Positions 1 through 12,679 are shown, numbered from the stretch's first letter. The stretch: 64,000 nucleotides of DNA from an uncultured Marinicella sp. (GCA_947502925.1 CANNBS010000006.1:62001-126000), one strand, 5' to 3'. Translations and numbers: made by a program. Notes: generated by a model not told the origin, from the sequence alone.

Positions 1-1945
<1,945 letters not shown>

Positions 1946-1987
1946 TCTGATTGCTTATTTAACTGAGCGCACTGGCTTGTTAAAATA

Positions 1988-3400
1988 ATGCCTATGCTCA
2001 ACATCACCGGCAACTACACAGATCTGTACCAAATCAGCATGGCGCAAGTTTATTTTCATGCCCAGAAAGACCATATGGCTGTGTTTGATTATTTTTTTCG
2101 AAAAAACCCGTTTCAGGGTGGCTATACGGTGTTTGCCGGCTTGCACAGCTTATTGGATATTCTTGAGCAGCTGCGTTTTAGTGAGCACGACTTGGCGTTT
2201 TTAGCCGACCAAGGTTTTAAGGCTGATTTTTTAGATTATCTGGCCGATTTTCGCTTTACCGGCAGCTTAGAAAGTTGTCAAGAAGGTGATTTGGTGTTTC
2301 CGGGTGCGCCGGTGGTGACGGTGAAAGCTGATTTAATCGAAGCGCAACTGATTGAGACTTTATTGCTCAATACCCTTAATTTCCAAAGTCTGGTTGCCAC
2401 CAAAGCTGCCCGCATTCGATCGGTGGCCGGCGATGCCACACTATTAGATTTTGGTTTGCGGCGTGCACAAGGTGTCGGTGGTTATTATGCCAGTCGTGCC
2501 GCCATCATCGGCGGTTTTGACGGCACCAGTCATGTCAAGGCTGCGCAGGATTTTGGGGTGCCGGCGGTCGGGACCATGGCTCATTCCTTTGTGCAGAGTT
2601 ATGACGATGAGCTGAGCGCGTTTCGTGCCTTTGCTAAAGATCAGCCGGATAATACCGTGTTATTGGTGGACAGTTACGATACCTTAAAAAGCGGTGTCCC
2701 CAACGCCATTCAGGTGGCACAGGAAATGGCACAACAAGGCCATCAATTAAAGGCCATTCGCCTGGACAGTGGTGATCTGGCATATTTATCCAAACAAAGT
2801 CGTCTAAAACTGGATAAAGCAAGATTAGAACATGTGAAAATCGCCGCATCCAATCAACTGGATGAACATGTCATTAAAAGCCTAAAAGAACAAAACGCCC
2901 CCATTGATGTTTTTGGCGTCGGTACCAGTTTAGTCATTGGGCGGCCCGATGGTGCTTTAGACGGTGTTTATAAATTGGCTCATTACCATGGAAAGCCACG
3001 CATTAAATTGTCTGAAAATATTCAGAAAATGACCCTGCCCGGTCATAAACAAGTGCAACGGCTAAGCAATGATCAGGGACAATTGATCGGTGCCGACGTC
3101 ATTACTTTAAATGATGAAGCGGTGCCAAACATCATGTTACACCCCTATGAACCTTTTAAATCCATGGAACTGGGCACCTTAACGGCCAAGCCTTTACTGA
3201 AACCGGTGATGAAAAACGGCCAACGTTGTGATGCCAAACCAACGCTTTCTGATATGGCCCGTTATGTACAAACACAGCTGGCTTTATTACCGATGGATTA
3301 TCGCCGTTTTGATAACCCACACCAATACAAAGTGGGTCTCAGTCCCAATTTAAAGCAACAACGTGACGAATTAGCCCTTTCACTCAGGAGCTCACCATGA
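1988..3400 (+). CDS. pncB: Nicotinate phosphoribosyltransferase
   Basis: A 470-residue NAPRTase joining nicotinate and PRPP to form nicotinate mononucleotide in the Preiss-Handler NAD salvage route. The N-terminal segment (NYTDLYQISMAQVYF, then FRKNPFQGGYTVFAGL) and the later AIRLDSGDLAYLS motif are typical of the family, and the length fits the longer PncB2-like type. No clear Shine-Dalgarno sequence precedes the ATG at 1988, and an in-frame ATG at 1994 is an alternative start. Its stop overlaps the pncA start by four bases (ATGA), so nicotinamide deamidation and nicotinate capture are encoded as one coupled unit. Confidence 0.95.
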   Translation: MPMLNITGNYTDLYQISMAQVYFHAQKDHMAVFDYFFRKNPFQGGYTVFAGLHSLLDILEQLRFSEHDLAFLADQGFKADFLDYLADFRFTGSLESCQEGDLVFPGAPVVTVKADLIEAQLIETLLLNTLNFQSLVATKAARIRSVAGDATLLDFGLRRAQGVGGYYASRAAIIGGFDGTSHVKAAQDFGVPAVGTMAHSFVQSYDDELSAFRAFAKDQPDNTVLLVDSYDTLKSGVPNAIQVAQEMAQQGHQLKAIRLDSGDLAYLSKQSRLKLDKARLEHVKIAASNQLDEHVIKSLKEQNAPIDVFGVGTSLVIGRPDGALDGVYKLAHYHGKPRIKLSENIQKMTLPGHKQVQRLSNDQGQLIGADVITLNDEAVPNIMLHPYEPFKSMELGTLTAKPLLKPVMKNGQRCDAKPTLSDMARYVQTQLALLPMDYRRFDNPHQYKVGLSPNLKQQRDELALSLRSSP

Positions 3401-4002
3401 AAACACTTATGCTCATCGATGTTCAAAATGATTTTATGCCAGGTGGCAGTCTGGCTGTCTCTGGCGGCAATCAGATTGTACCGGTCATTAATCAAATTCA
3501 GGATCAGTTTGATCTGGTCGTTGCCAGCCAGGACTGGCACCCTTCAGAACATTTAAGCTTTGCCCGTAATCATTTAAGGCATAAGGCCTTTGATGAAATT
3601 GAAGTCAATGGCTTACCACAAACTTTATGGCCGGCGCATTGTGTGCAGGGCTCGGAAGGTGCTGAATTTCACCCCGAGTTAAACCTTAATCGAATCGCAG
3701 CGATATTTCGCAAAGGTATGAATCGGGATATCGACAGTTACAGCGCTTTTTATGACAACGGCCATATTCAAACCACCGGTTTAAGCGGTTATCTAAATGA
3801 AATGAAGGCCAAAACCCTGTACTTTACCGGTTTAGCCGCGGATTTCTGTGTTTATTTTTCCATCAAGGATGCCTTAAAAGCCGGCTTTGCGTGTGTGCTT
3901 ATTGAAGATGCCACACGCGCCATTGATCCAGAGAATTTTAAACGACAAAAACAACAATTACTGGCTGACGGGGTGAAGATTATTAACAGCTCAGACGTTT
4001 AA
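3397..4002 (+). CDS. pncA: Nicotinamidase
   Basis: A 201-residue isochorismatase-fold amidohydrolase converting nicotinamide to nicotinate, the substrate of PncB upstream. The catalytic triad is visible as D8 (MLIDVQNDF), K106 (FRKGMN) and C151 (GLAADFCV). The metal ligands fit D46 and H48 (SQDWHP) and H81 (WPAHCVQGS). AGGAG lies six bases before the ATG. The start overlaps the pncB stop by four bases, which indicates translational coupling. Length agrees with E. coli PncA. Confidence 0.95.
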   Translation: MKTLMLIDVQNDFMPGGSLAVSGGNQIVPVINQIQDQFDLVVASQDWHPSEHLSFARNHLRHKAFDEIEVNGLPQTLWPAHCVQGSEGAEFHPELNLNRIAAIFRKGMNRDIDSYSAFYDNGHIQTTGLSGYLNEMKAKTLYFTGLAADFCVYFSIKDALKAGFACVLIEDATRAIDPENFKRQKQQLLADGVKIINSSDV

Positions 4003-4009
4003 AACAGCC

Positions 4010-4036
4010 AAAAAAAGCACCCGTTGTCGGGTGCTT
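4010..4036 (-). terminator. Intrinsic terminator of nrdJ
   Basis: A 9-bp perfect stem (AAGCACCCG / CGGGTGCTT) with a TTGT loop lies between the convergent pncA and nrdJ genes. Read on the minus strand it is followed by a run of T, so it terminates nrdJ. On the plus strand only A residues follow, so it is not a good terminator for pncA. Confidence 0.8.
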
Positions 4037-4057
4037 AAAAGCGATTTAGCCGTTAAA

Positions 4058-6598
4058 TTATCCGCATTTGGATGAACCACAGCTTTTACAGGTTAAACAC
4101 CCTTCCTGATAAATCAGCTCGGTGGATTGGCAGTTTTCGCAAGAGCCTTTTTCCACTTCGGTACCATCAGCAATATAGCGTTTCAAGGCGCGATTTACAC
4201 CATTTTTCCAGGTATTAATGGACTCACTGTCTAACTGCAAGGTGTTAATCAATTCCACCACTTTTTCAATCGGCATGCCGTGTCGTAACGTACTGGAAAT
4301 TAATTTTGCGTAGTTCCAGTATTCGGGATTAAATTTATGCGACAGGCCTTCGATGGTGGTTTTGTAGCCACGCTTATTGGTGAATTGGAAATCATAGCGG
4401 GAACTGCCATCTTCTAAACGGCTTTTTATGATATGCCCTGAGTCAACGGTTCGTGGCAAGAAAATACCGTCTTCATCATCGGCCAAACCGGTGAAAATTT
4501 CATAGGGTTTACCTTTAATGGTTCCCACAAAAGCAATCCACTTCTCTTTATTATTGTGAAAGCGAACCACTTCCGCTTCTAAAGTTTTCGGGCGCTTGGT
4601 TGGAAATGGCACCAGCTCTTCAGATTTTTCTTCATTCGAAATCAAAACACCCGAACGCGAACCATCACGATAAACAGTCACGCCTTTACAGCCGGCCTGC
4701 CAAGCTTCCATATATAACTCACCCACCAGCTTTTCACTGACATCATTGGGTAAATTAATGGTCACGCTGATACTGTGATCGACCCATTTTTGTACCGCAC
4801 CCTGCATTTTAACTTTACTCAGCCAATCCACATCATCGGAGGTGGCTTTATGATAAGGCGATTCTTTCACCAGTGCTTTAATTTCTTTTTCACTGTAATT
4901 TTTCTCAGTGTCATGACCTTTGACTTTCATCCACTCTTTAAAGCGATGGTGAAACACGGTGTACTCTTCCCAAGAATCACCCACCTCATCAACAAAGTCA
5001 ACCCGTGCATCCTTGTCATTGGGGTTTACTTTACGGCGGCGTTTATACACCGGTAAAAAGACCGGCTCAATGCCTGATGTGGTTTGGGTCATTAAACTGG
5101 TGGTACCGGTGGGCGCAATGGTTAATAAAGCAATATTACGGCGACCATACTTAACCATGTCTTCATATAATGAGGCATCGGCTTTTTTCAGGCGCTGAAT
5201 AAATGGATTGTCTTTTTCACGCGCACTGTCGTAAATGCCAAAAGCGCCACGTTCTTTGGCCATTTGTACCGAAGCGCGATAGGTTTCCACCGCAATTAAC
5301 TTATGAATTTCTTCAGAAAAATCGTTGCCCTCCTGGCTGCCATAACGAATACCTAAAGCGGCCAGCATGTCACCTTCAGCGGTGATGCCAATTCCGGTAC
5401 GGCGACCTTCTTCAGCTTTTTGTTTAATGTTGAGCCACAGGTTTTTTTCAATATGCTTAACTTCTTCACTTTCCGGATCGGCATCGATTTTATCTAAAAT
5501 GGCATCGATTTTTTCCAGTTCCAGATCAATTATGTCATCCATTAAACGCTGTGCTTTGCCCACATGATCTATAAACAATTCCTGATCAAATTCAGCCTGG
5601 TCCGTGAACGGATTTTTGACATAAGAATATAAGTTAATGGCCAGTAAACGACATGAGTCATAAGGGCACAAGGGAATTTCACCACAGGGGTTGGTTGATA
5701 CGGTTTTATAACCCAAATCCGCATAACAATCGGGCACCGATTCACGGGTAATGGTATCCCAGAACAAAATACCGGGCTCTGCCGACTGCCAGGCGTTGTG
5801 AATTATTTTTTTCCACAATTTACGGGCTTCGATGGTGTGGGTGAATTTTGGGTCTTCACTGAAAATGGGGTATTTTTGAACATAGTTTTCACCATCACTG
5901 ACCGCCTGCATAAAACCATCATCGATGCGCACCGAGACATTAGCGCCGGTGACTTTACCCTGTTCCATTTTAGCATCAATAAAATCCTCGGCATCCGGAT
6001 GGTTAATCGATACCGATAACATGAGTGCACCACGACGTCCATCCTGAGCCACTTCCCGGGTTGAATTAGAATAACGTTCCATAAAAGGCACGATACCGGT
6101 CGAGGTCAGTGCCGAATTTTTAACCGCAGATCCACGCGGCCGGACATGGGATAAATCATGACCCACACCACCGCGACGTTTCATCAGTTGCACTTGCTCC
6201 TGATCAATCTTCATAATACCGCCGTAGGAATCGGACTCACCCGGATTGCCAATCACAAAACAATTGGATAAAGAGGCAATTTGGTATGGATTACCAATAC
6301 CGGTCATCGGACCGCCCTGAGGCACCAGATAATGAAAGTTTTTAATCAGATTAAAAACCTCTTGTTGTGACATCGGATCAGGGTATTTTTTTTCAACCCG
6401 GGCAATCTCAGACGCCAGTCGATGATGCATGTCATCCGGTGTCTGCTCAAATATATTCCCCTCTGAATCCTTTAAGGCATATTTATTTACCCAAACCCGC
6501 GCTGCCAGGTCATCGCCTTTAAAATATTCCAGGGACGCCTGATAGGCTTCATCCTGGGTAAATACTTGTCGTTGTTTTTTAACTTCACTCACTTGCAT
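4058..6598 (-). CDS. nrdJ: Vitamin B12-dependent (class II) ribonucleoside-diphosphate reductase
   Basis: An 846-residue adenosylcobalamin-dependent ribonucleotide reductase making deoxyribonucleotides with or without oxygen. Visible hallmarks are SLSNCFVIG with C113, NPCGEIPL with the thiyl-radical C305 and E307, and the loop GRRNIALLTIAPTGTTS. The C-terminus is cysteine-rich (CENC...CLTCKSCGSSKCG) and fits the redox-active or zinc-binding tail. No N-terminal ATP-cone is apparent. GGGGA precedes the ATG by about six bases. No NrdAB genes are in the window. The 553-base upstream gap shows no B12-box (GCCACTG-type) motif, so cobalamin riboswitch control is not supported. Confidence 0.95.
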   Translation of the reverse strand: MQVSEVKKQRQVFTQDEAYQASLEYFKGDDLAARVWVNKYALKDSEGNIFEQTPDDMHHRLASEIARVEKKYPDPMSQQEVFNLIKNFHYLVPQGGPMTGIGNPYQIASLSNCFVIGNPGESDSYGGIMKIDQEQVQLMKRRGGVGHDLSHVRPRGSAVKNSALTSTGIVPFMERYSNSTREVAQDGRRGALMLSVSINHPDAEDFIDAKMEQGKVTGANVSVRIDDGFMQAVSDGENYVQKYPIFSEDPKFTHTIEARKLWKKIIHNAWQSAEPGILFWDTITRESVPDCYADLGYKTVSTNPCGEIPLCPYDSCRLLAINLYSYVKNPFTDQAEFDQELFIDHVGKAQRLMDDIIDLELEKIDAILDKIDADPESEEVKHIEKNLWLNIKQKAEEGRRTGIGITAEGDMLAALGIRYGSQEGNDFSEEIHKLIAVETYRASVQMAKERGAFGIYDSAREKDNPFIQRLKKADASLYEDMVKYGRRNIALLTIAPTGTTSLMTQTTSGIEPVFLPVYKRRRKVNPNDKDARVDFVDEVGDSWEEYTVFHHRFKEWMKVKGHDTEKNYSEKEIKALVKESPYHKATSDDVDWLSKVKMQGAVQKWVDHSISVTINLPNDVSEKLVGELYMEAWQAGCKGVTVYRDGSRSGVLISNEEKSEELVPFPTKRPKTLEAEVVRFHNNKEKWIAFVGTIKGKPYEIFTGLADDEDGIFLPRTVDSGHIIKSRLEDGSSRYDFQFTNKRGYKTTIEGLSHKFNPEYWNYAKLISSTLRHGMPIEKVVELINTLQLDSESINTWKNGVNRALKRYIADGTEVEKGSCENCQSTELIYQEGCLTCKSCGSSKCG

Positions 6599-6883
6599 AG
6601 CTGTCCCCGTTACTCTCCCATAAATATAAATAATATAACCAAATTAATATTTTTGAAAATTTAATAATTTTTTCAACATCCAAAATTTCCCAACAAATCA
6701 ATCGCTTACTGACGAATCATGAAACCAATCATGTCGACAATAAATCATTTTATTGTTTTGTTTTCAACAACTTACGGACTTATGCAAGCGACACTTGTTG
6801 GTAAATTTCACGCCAAGAAATATAGCATAATTTCGCATTTATAACGAGGAAAATTAAAATATTTTGTAAACTTTTTATATTTA

Positions 6884-6968
6884 AAAATAAAAAAGTTAAC
6901 CGGAACGGCTAACTTTGATGGGCTTAACTGTCTAGAAGTGTGCAGTTTTGGCGAACCCGAGCACTCGC
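6884..6968 (-). ncRNA. Candidate small RNA or attenuated nrdJ leader
   Basis: On the minus strand a promoter (TTGTCA at 7005-7000, 18-base spacer, CATAAT at 6981-6976) points to a start near 6968. The predicted RNA of about 85 nt opens with a GCGAG/TTCGC hairpin and then has an AACTG/CAGTT hairpin. It ends in an 11-bp stem (6892-6916; one G.U pair, TTC loop) followed by TTTATTTTT. On the plus strand the same stem has an A.C mismatch, so the structure favours the minus strand. It lies about 290 bases upstream of nrdJ, so it is either a free-standing sRNA or a terminated leader that controls nrdJ read-through. No known family is recognised. Confidence 0.5.
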
Positions 6969-7091
6969 AAAAAACATTATGTCACACAATATCATCTCAT
7001 GACAATGGCTATTTTTTATTTATTTAAAGCCGAAGACAAGCCTATAAAATCCTCAAAAATTCATTAAATAGAGCTTATCGACCTGGATAGG

Positions 7092-7120
7092 TTTTTACCC
7101 GCGCACAAGTCAGGTATAAT
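7092..7120 (+). promoter_or_regulatory. Predicted sucA promoter
   Basis: A perfect TATAAT at 7115-7120 is preceded, 17 bases upstream, by TTTTTA at 7092-7097 as a weak -35. The predicted start is about 25 bases before the sucA TTG codon. Confidence 0.55.
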
Positions 7121-7151
7121 ACAGCTTTTATTTTTTAACGAGAGCGTTCCC

Positions 7152-9974
7152 TTGGCGAGCTGGATTAAAGAAAAGCAACAAAGTGCCCCTTTTTTTGGTG
7201 CCAATTCAAGTTGGTTAGAGCAGTACTACGATCTCTATTTACAAGACCCTGAGTCGGTTAGCCCCGAATTACAACAGTTATTTAAACAATTCGACGGCGA
7301 GCAGCCCGATGTCCGTCACCAACCGGTAATTGAACAGTTTTTGGCGGCCGGACAACTGCCCGGTGGCGGTCTGTCAGGTGATGCTGATCACGCCATGAAA
7401 CAAGCGGCGGTATTACGGCTGATTAATTCTTATCGACTGCGTGGTCATCAAAAGGCCGATTTGGATCCCATTGACTATTCTCACAGGCCGGCAACGCCTG
7501 ACTTAGAATTATCATTTCATGGTCTCAGCGAAGCGGATTTAAATACCCGCTTTAACACCGGCTCACTGGTGACTGAAGAGCCTGAAATGACATTGGCCGA
7601 TATTGTCAAAACACTGGAGCAGGTTTATTGCCAACATATTGGTGTCGAGTATATGCACATCACCGATATCGAAAAGCGAGAATGGCTACAACAAAGACTG
7701 GAACAACCGGCAGGTCAATTTAAATTCAGTGACCAGCAAAAGAAAAAGTTTTTGCATAAACTGACCCAGGCAGAGGGCATGGAGCGCTACCTGCACACTA
7801 AATATGTCGGTCAAAAACGTTTTTCACTGGAAGGTGGCGATGCCTTAATTCCACAAATGGCGGCACTCATTGACCACCTGGGTGAACATAAAGTCAAAGA
7901 AATCGTTTTCGGGATGGCACACCGGGGCCGGTTAAATATGTTGATTAACATTCTGGGCAAATCACCGGCTGACTTATTTGATGAATTCGAAGGCAGCGAT
8001 GAATCTCTGGACAATGTCAATTCCGGTGACGTGAAATACCACAAAGGTTATTCTTCTGATGTCCCCGGCACCCACGGCCCGGTTCACCTGGCCATGGCCT
8101 TTAACCCGTCCCATCTGGAAATCATCAATCCGGTGGTGTTAGGGTCGGTCAGAGCACGGCAGGTCAGACGTGATGATCAAAACAAAAACCAGGTGGTGCC
8201 GGTTCTGATTCACGGCGATGCCTCTTTTGAGGGTCAGGGCGTGGTGATGGAACTGTTTAATATGGCTAAAGTGGAAGGATTTGATGTGGGCGGCACCATT
8301 CACGTGGTGGTCAACAATCAAATCGGCTTCACCACCACCCATGCCCTGGATAAAAAAGGCGGCTTATACTGTACTGAAGTGGCAAAAATGGTTCAGGCGC
8401 CGATTTTTCACGTTAATGGCGATGACCCTGAAGCGGTGGTATTTGCCACCCAGGTGGCAGCAGACTACCGACAACGCTTTGACATTGACGTGGTCATCGA
8501 TTTGGTGTGCTACCGCAAACATGGCCACAATGAAGCGGACGAACCGGCCGCCACCCAGCCTAAGATGTATAAGATTATTAAACAGCATCCGACGCCACGT
8601 GAAATTTACAGTCAGAAGCTCATTGACAACGGTGTGATTGACAAGTCTTATGCGGACAAGCTGATGAATGCCTATCGCGACAGTCTGGATGACAAAGAAC
8701 AGATTGTTGAGTTTGTGGATGAAAACAATGATGAGTTTGCGGTTGACTGGACACCCCATCTGGATGGGGATTTGCGTGAGCAGGTTGATACCACGATTAC
8801 AGAAAAACAGTTTAAACATTATGCCGAAGTTATCACTGATTTACCTGATGACATCAAACCCCATCCACGGGTGAAAAGCATTAATGACAACCGCATTAAA
8901 ATGATGAAGGGCGACATGCCTCTGGATTGGGGCTTTGCCGAGACCCTGGCTTACGCCAGTATATTGGATGACGGCTACCAAATCCGTCTGGATGGACAGG
9001 ATTCCCAACGCGGCACGTTTTTTCATCGTCATGCGGTGATTCACACCACCGATTCGGCTAAAAATTACACCCCCTTGGAGCGACTGGAAACCGATAAAAA
9101 TAAAATCGATATTATTAACTCGGTGCTGTCTGAACTTGCTGTGGTTGGTTTTGAATATGGCTACGCCACTGCCGAACCGGATGCTTTGGTTATCTGGGAA
9201 GCCCAGTTTGGTGATTTTGCCAATGGCGCTCAGGTGGTAATCGATCAGTTTATTTCATCCGGTGAGGCCAAATGGGGCCGTTTAAGTGGTTTGGTGATGT
9301 TTTTGCCTCATGGCTTTGAGGGTCAGGGCCCGGAACATTCATCGGCACGCTTAGAACGCTTCTTACAATTATGTGCGGTCAATAATATGCAAGTCTGCAT
9401 GCCCTCAACACCGGCGCAGACTTTTCATATGATTCGTCGGCAAATGCTGCGTAAGGCGCGAAAACCCCTAATCGTCATGACACCAAAAAGTCTGTTGCGT
9501 CACAAGCAAGCCGTCTCGACTCAGGAACAATTATTAAAAGGTGGTTTTCAGTTGGTTATTCCTGACCGAAAAGTTACCAATAAAGAGGTCAAACGCATCA
9601 TTTTGTGTGCCGGTAAAGTGTATTATGATCTGACTGAGGCCATTGAAAAACAAGAGATTAACGATGTGGCCGTAATTCGGGTTGAACAACTATACCCGTT
9701 CCCTCGGACCGAACTGAATGTCGAATTGGATAAATTTACCAACGCCAAAGACGTGATTTGGTGTCAGGAAGAACCCATTAATCAAGGTGCCTGGTTCCAA
9801 ATCAGACACCATTTACAACATTGTGTGGACGATCGATTCCCCTTATATTATGCCGGACGCAAAGGTTCGCCTTCACCGGCTGTGGGATCCTACAAAGTCC
9901 ATGTTAAAGAACAGAATCAATTAATCGAAGATGCCATTCATGGTAAGCATGGATCGGCCATAGACGCGGAGTAA
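7152..9974 (+). CDS. sucA: 2-oxoglutarate dehydrogenase E1 component
   Basis: A 940-residue thiamine-diphosphate E1 subunit that decarboxylates 2-oxoglutarate and succinylates the lipoyl arm of SucB. The start is TTG at 7152, chosen because the N-terminus ([20 protein letters not shown]) aligns with the E. coli SucA N-terminus and an ACGAGAG lies upstream. Family landmarks include [28 protein letters not shown] and the C-terminal [18 protein letters not shown] transketolase segment. Length is near the E. coli 933. It heads the sucA-sucB-lpd operon with seven bases before sucB. Confidence 0.97.
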   Translation: MASWIKEKQQSAPFFGANSSWLEQYYDLYLQDPESVSPELQQLFKQFDGEQPDVRHQPVIEQFLAAGQLPGGGLSGDADHAMKQAAVLRLINSYRLRGHQKADLDPIDYSHRPATPDLELSFHGLSEADLNTRFNTGSLVTEEPEMTLADIVKTLEQVYCQHIGVEYMHITDIEKREWLQQRLEQPAGQFKFSDQQKKKFLHKLTQAEGMERYLHTKYVGQKRFSLEGGDALIPQMAALIDHLGEHKVKEIVFGMAHRGRLNMLINILGKSPADLFDEFEGSDESLDNVNSGDVKYHKGYSSDVPGTHGPVHLAMAFNPSHLEIINPVVLGSVRARQVRRDDQNKNQVVPVLIHGDASFEGQGVVMELFNMAKVEGFDVGGTIHVVVNNQIGFTTTHALDKKGGLYCTEVAKMVQAPIFHVNGDDPEAVVFATQVAADYRQRFDIDVVIDLVCYRKHGHNEADEPAATQPKMYKIIKQHPTPREIYSQKLIDNGVIDKSYADKLMNAYRDSLDDKEQIVEFVDENNDEFAVDWTPHLDGDLREQVDTTITEKQFKHYAEVITDLPDDIKPHPRVKSINDNRIKMMKGDMPLDWGFAETLAYASILDDGYQIRLDGQDSQRGTFFHRHAVIHTTDSAKNYTPLERLETDKNKIDIINSVLSELAVVGFEYGYATAEPDALVIWEAQFGDFANGAQVVIDQFISSGEAKWGRLSGLVMFLPHGFEGQGPEHSSARLERFLQLCAVNNMQVCMPSTPAQTFHMIRRQMLRKARKPLIVMTPKSLLRHKQAVSTQEQLLKGGFQLVIPDRKVTNKEVKRIILCAGKVYYDLTEAIEKQEINDVAVIRVEQLYPFPRTELNVELDKFTNAKDVIWCQEEPINQGAWFQIRHHLQHCVDDRFPLYYAGRKGSPSPAVGSYKVHVKEQNQLIEDAIHGKHGSAIDAE

Positions 9975-9981
9975 TTATAAA

Positions 9982-11178
9982 ATGAGCATTGATGTTAAAG
10001 TACCGGTTTTACCCGAATCAGTGAGTGACGCCACCGTCGCCAGCTGGCATAAAAAGCCCGGCGACAGCGTTCGCAGAGATGAAAATCTGGTTGATTTAGA
10101 AACCGATAAAGTGGTGCTGGAAGTTCCGGCACCGGCCGACGGGGTGCTGGAAGCCATTAAAGCTGAACCCGGTGATGTGGTGTCAGCCAATGATGTCATT
10201 GCAGTGGTTAAAGAAGGTGAAGTCAAAGACGACGCTGAAGAAAGCACACAACAACCTGAGCAAGATGAATCATCCGATGATTCAGCCGATAAAGCCGATA
10301 CGCAAAAAACTGCGGCCAAACAATCTAAAGACACATCAATCGATGACGTTGACACCGGCTCAGCCGGCCCCGCTGCCCGTAAAATGATGAAAGATGAAAA
10401 CATCGATGCCTCACAAGTGGAAGGCAGTGGTCGCGGTGGACGAATCACCAAACCTGATGTCATGAATGTGGCCAACACGCCGATGGAAGAACGCGTACCG
10501 ATGAGTCGTTTACGGGCGAAGATTGCCGATCGTATGGTGGAAGCCCAGTCAACGGCAGCGATGCTGACTTCTTTTAATGAAGTCGATCTTAAAGCGGTGA
10601 TGGATATCCGTAAAAAATACAAAGAAGAGTTTCAGAAAAAACATGGCATTAAACTGGGTCTCATGTCCTTCTTTGTGAAAGCCGCCACCGAAGCCTTAAA
10701 ACAGTTCCCGATTATTAATGCCTCAATGGAAGACAATGATATTGTCTACCATCGGCAACAAAACATCGGCATTGCAGTGGCCACAGATCGTGGTTTGGTG
10801 GTGCCTGTGCTGAAAAATACTGACGCCATGGGATTGGCGGATATTGATGCCGGCATCCGTGATTTTGCCGAAAAAGGCAACAGCGGTAAGCTGGCCATGG
10901 AAGACCTCCAGGGCGGTACGTTTACCATCACCAACGGTGGCTCGTTCGGTTCATTAATGTCAACGCCGATTCTCAATATGCCACAAAGTGCGATTTTAGG
11001 TATGCACACCATTAAGGAACGGCCGGTGGTAGTTGAGGGTGAAATTGTGATTCGACCCATGATGTACCTGGCCTTAACCTATGACCACCGCATTATCGAC
11101 GGAAAAGACGCGGTATTATTCTTAGTGGCCTTAAAAGAAATGCTGGAAGATCCGGCCAGAATGCTATTAAATCTTTAA
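9982..11178 (+). CDS. sucB: Dihydrolipoamide succinyltransferase (2-oxoglutarate dehydrogenase E2)
   Basis: A 398-residue E2 core protein passing the succinyl group to CoA. The order is one N-terminal lipoyl domain with lipoylated K43 ([14 protein letters not shown]), an acidic linker at about 76-115, a peripheral subunit-binding domain ([12 protein letters not shown]...[11 protein letters not shown]), and the catalytic domain. The active site H369 and D373 lie in [16 protein letters not shown] precedes the ATG. It is followed after 12 bases by lpd. Long open frames on the opposite strand reflect the codon bias of this gene and are not genes. Confidence 0.97.
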   Translation: MSIDVKVPVLPESVSDATVASWHKKPGDSVRRDENLVDLETDKVVLEVPAPADGVLEAIKAEPGDVVSANDVIAVVKEGEVKDDAEESTQQPEQDESSDDSADKADTQKTAAKQSKDTSIDDVDTGSAGPAARKMMKDENIDASQVEGSGRGGRITKPDVMNVANTPMEERVPMSRLRAKIADRMVEAQSTAAMLTSFNEVDLKAVMDIRKKYKEEFQKKHGIKLGLMSFFVKAATEALKQFPIINASMEDNDIVYHRQQNIGIAVATDRGLVVPVLKNTDAMGLADIDAGIRDFAEKGNSGKLAMEDLQGGTFTITNGGSFGSLMSTPILNMPQSAILGMHTIKERPVVVEGEIVIRPMMYLALTYDHRIIDGKDAVLFLVALKEMLEDPARMLLNL

Positions 11179-11190
11179 AGGAGACTATGT

Positions 11191-12612
11191 ATGAGTGATC
11201 AATATGATGTAGTGGTAATCGGTGGCGGACCTGCCGGCTATGTGGCAGCCATTCGCGCTGCTCAGGGTGGTTTAAAAACCCTGTGTGTCGACCGATTTAA
11301 AACCAAAGACGATGAATACGCCCTGGGCGGCACCTGTCTGAATGTCGGCTGTATTCCTTCGAAAGCCCTGCTCGATTCATCCAAACACTATGAGCAAATG
11401 ACCAATCATTACGACGTCCATGGCATTTCCTTCAAAGAGCCCAATATCGATGTCGGCACCATGATTGGCCGTAAAGATAAAATTGTTAAACAGCTCACCG
11501 GCGGCATAAAACAACTGTTTAAAGCCAATAAGGTCAGTTACAAAGCTGGCAGTGGCCGTTTATTAAAAGACCGTCAGGTCGAAATTACCACCGATGACGG
11601 CACGCAAACCGTGTCAGGCAAACACATTATTCTGGCCTCCGGTTCGGTGCCCATGTCGATTCCCAACGTAACGGTTGATAATGAATATATTTTAGACAAC
11701 ACTGGCGGGTTAAACATTGAAGATGTGCCCAAGAAATTCGGCGTTATCGGTGCCGGTGTCATTGGCCTGGAAATGGGCAGTGTCTGGCGTCGTCTTGGCA
11801 GTGAAGTGACCATTTTCGAAGCCATGGATGACTTTTTAGGGGCTTGCGATAAGGCCATGTCAAAAGTGGCGGCCCGCGAATTTAAAAAACAAGGTTTAGA
11901 CATTCATTTATCGACCTTTGTTAAATCTGCGGAAATCAAAAATGGTCAGGTAGAGGTGACCTATGAAAAGGACGGCGAAAAGCACACAGACACCTTTGAT
12001 AAACTGCTGGTGGCTGTGGGCCGAAAAGCAGAAACCGAAGGCTTACTAAGCGATGATTGTGGCGTTGAATTAACCGAACGCGGACAAATTGATGTCAACG
12101 ACAACTGCCAAACCAGTGTCGAGAATGTCTGGGCCGTAGGTGACGTGGTTCGCGGTCCGATGTTGGCCCATAAAGGCTCTGAAGAAGGGTCTGCCGTGGT
12201 AGAACGCATCTTAGGTGAACATGGCCACATTGACTTTAACACCATTCCCTGGGTGATTTACACCGAACCCGAGCTGGCCTGGGTCGGTAAAACTGAAGAG
12301 CAGCTCAAAGAAGCTGATGTACCTTATAAAGTCGGCACCTTTCCGTTTGCCGCCAACGGCCGTGCCCTGGCCATGAATGAACCCACAGGCATGGTGAAAT
12401 TACTGGCACATGAAGAAACTGATGAGTTACTGGGTGCCCATATTTTTGGTGCCGGTGCTTCAGAACTGATTTCTGAATGTGTGGTGACCATGGAATTTAG
12501 AGGTTGTGCCGAAGACCTGGCTCGTATTGTACATGCCCACCCAACCTTATCTGAAGCTGTGTTCGAAGCTGCCATGAGTGTGGATAAACGGGCGGTACAT
12601 AAAGCCAACTGA
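11191..12612 (+). CDS. lpdA: Dihydrolipoamide dehydrogenase (E3)
   Basis: A 473-residue FAD/NAD disulfide oxidoreductase reoxidising the lipoyl group for the 2-oxoglutarate dehydrogenase complex and possibly others. The FAD motif GGGPAGYVAA lies at 11-20, the redox pair C49/C54 in GGTCLNVGC, the NAD motif GAGVIGLEMG in the middle, and the catalytic H450/E455 pair in HAHPTLSE. A strong AAAGGAG precedes the ATG. It is the last gene of the operon and is followed by a strong terminator. Confidence 0.97.
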   Translation: MSDQYDVVVIGGGPAGYVAAIRAAQGGLKTLCVDRFKTKDDEYALGGTCLNVGCIPSKALLDSSKHYEQMTNHYDVHGISFKEPNIDVGTMIGRKDKIVKQLTGGIKQLFKANKVSYKAGSGRLLKDRQVEITTDDGTQTVSGKHIILASGSVPMSIPNVTVDNEYILDNTGGLNIEDVPKKFGVIGAGVIGLEMGSVWRRLGSEVTIFEAMDDFLGACDKAMSKVAAREFKKQGLDIHLSTFVKSAEIKNGQVEVTYEKDGEKHTDTFDKLLVAVGRKAETEGLLSDDCGVELTERGQIDVNDNCQTSVENVWAVGDVVRGPMLAHKGSEEGSAVVERILGEHGHIDFNTIPWVIYTEPELAWVGKTEEQLKEADVPYKVGTFPFAANGRALAMNEPTGMVKLLAHEETDELLGAHIFGAGASELISECVVTMEFRGCAEDLARIVHAHPTLSEAVFEAAMSVDKRAVHKAN

Positions 12613-12631
12613 TTGAACAAATCAGGACACT

Positions 12632-12660
12632 AAAAAGGCCGGTTTCATACCGGCCTTTTT
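12632..12660. terminator. Bidirectional terminator between lpdA and the CsgG-like gene
   Basis: A 12-bp perfect stem (AAAAAGGCCGGT / ACCGGCCTTTTT) with a five-base loop. A-runs and T-runs on both sides make it fit to end both the sucAB-lpd operon and the convergent gene at 12680. Confidence 0.9.
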
Positions 12661-12679
12661 GTTAATTAATTAACCGTTT

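Larger units (their letters stand above)
6599..7151. other. Divergent nrdJ/sucA intergenic region
   Basis: A 553-base AT-rich gap between two divergent genes. The nrdJ-proximal 280 bases are very AT-rich and contain an AATCATG direct repeat near 6716-6734, but no protein gene. The middle carries a minus-strand promoter-to-terminator unit (6884-7005), and the sucA-proximal end carries a sigma-70-like promoter. No riboswitch family is recognisable. Confidence 0.6.

Noticed and set aside
6599..7151. Cobalamin riboswitch upstream of the B12-dependent reductase
   Set aside because: No B12-box or typical receptor core could be found on the minus strand; only a hairpin-terminator unit is present.
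8364..8819. 151-codon frame antisense to sucA
   Set aside because: It is completely inside a conserved enzyme gene and has no supporting start signal or family resemblance.
9975..10622. Open frame of 215 codons antisense to sucB
   Set aside because: It lies wholly over the lipoyl and linker region of sucB, is serine/threonine-rich without any family motif, and mirrors the codon bias of the true gene.
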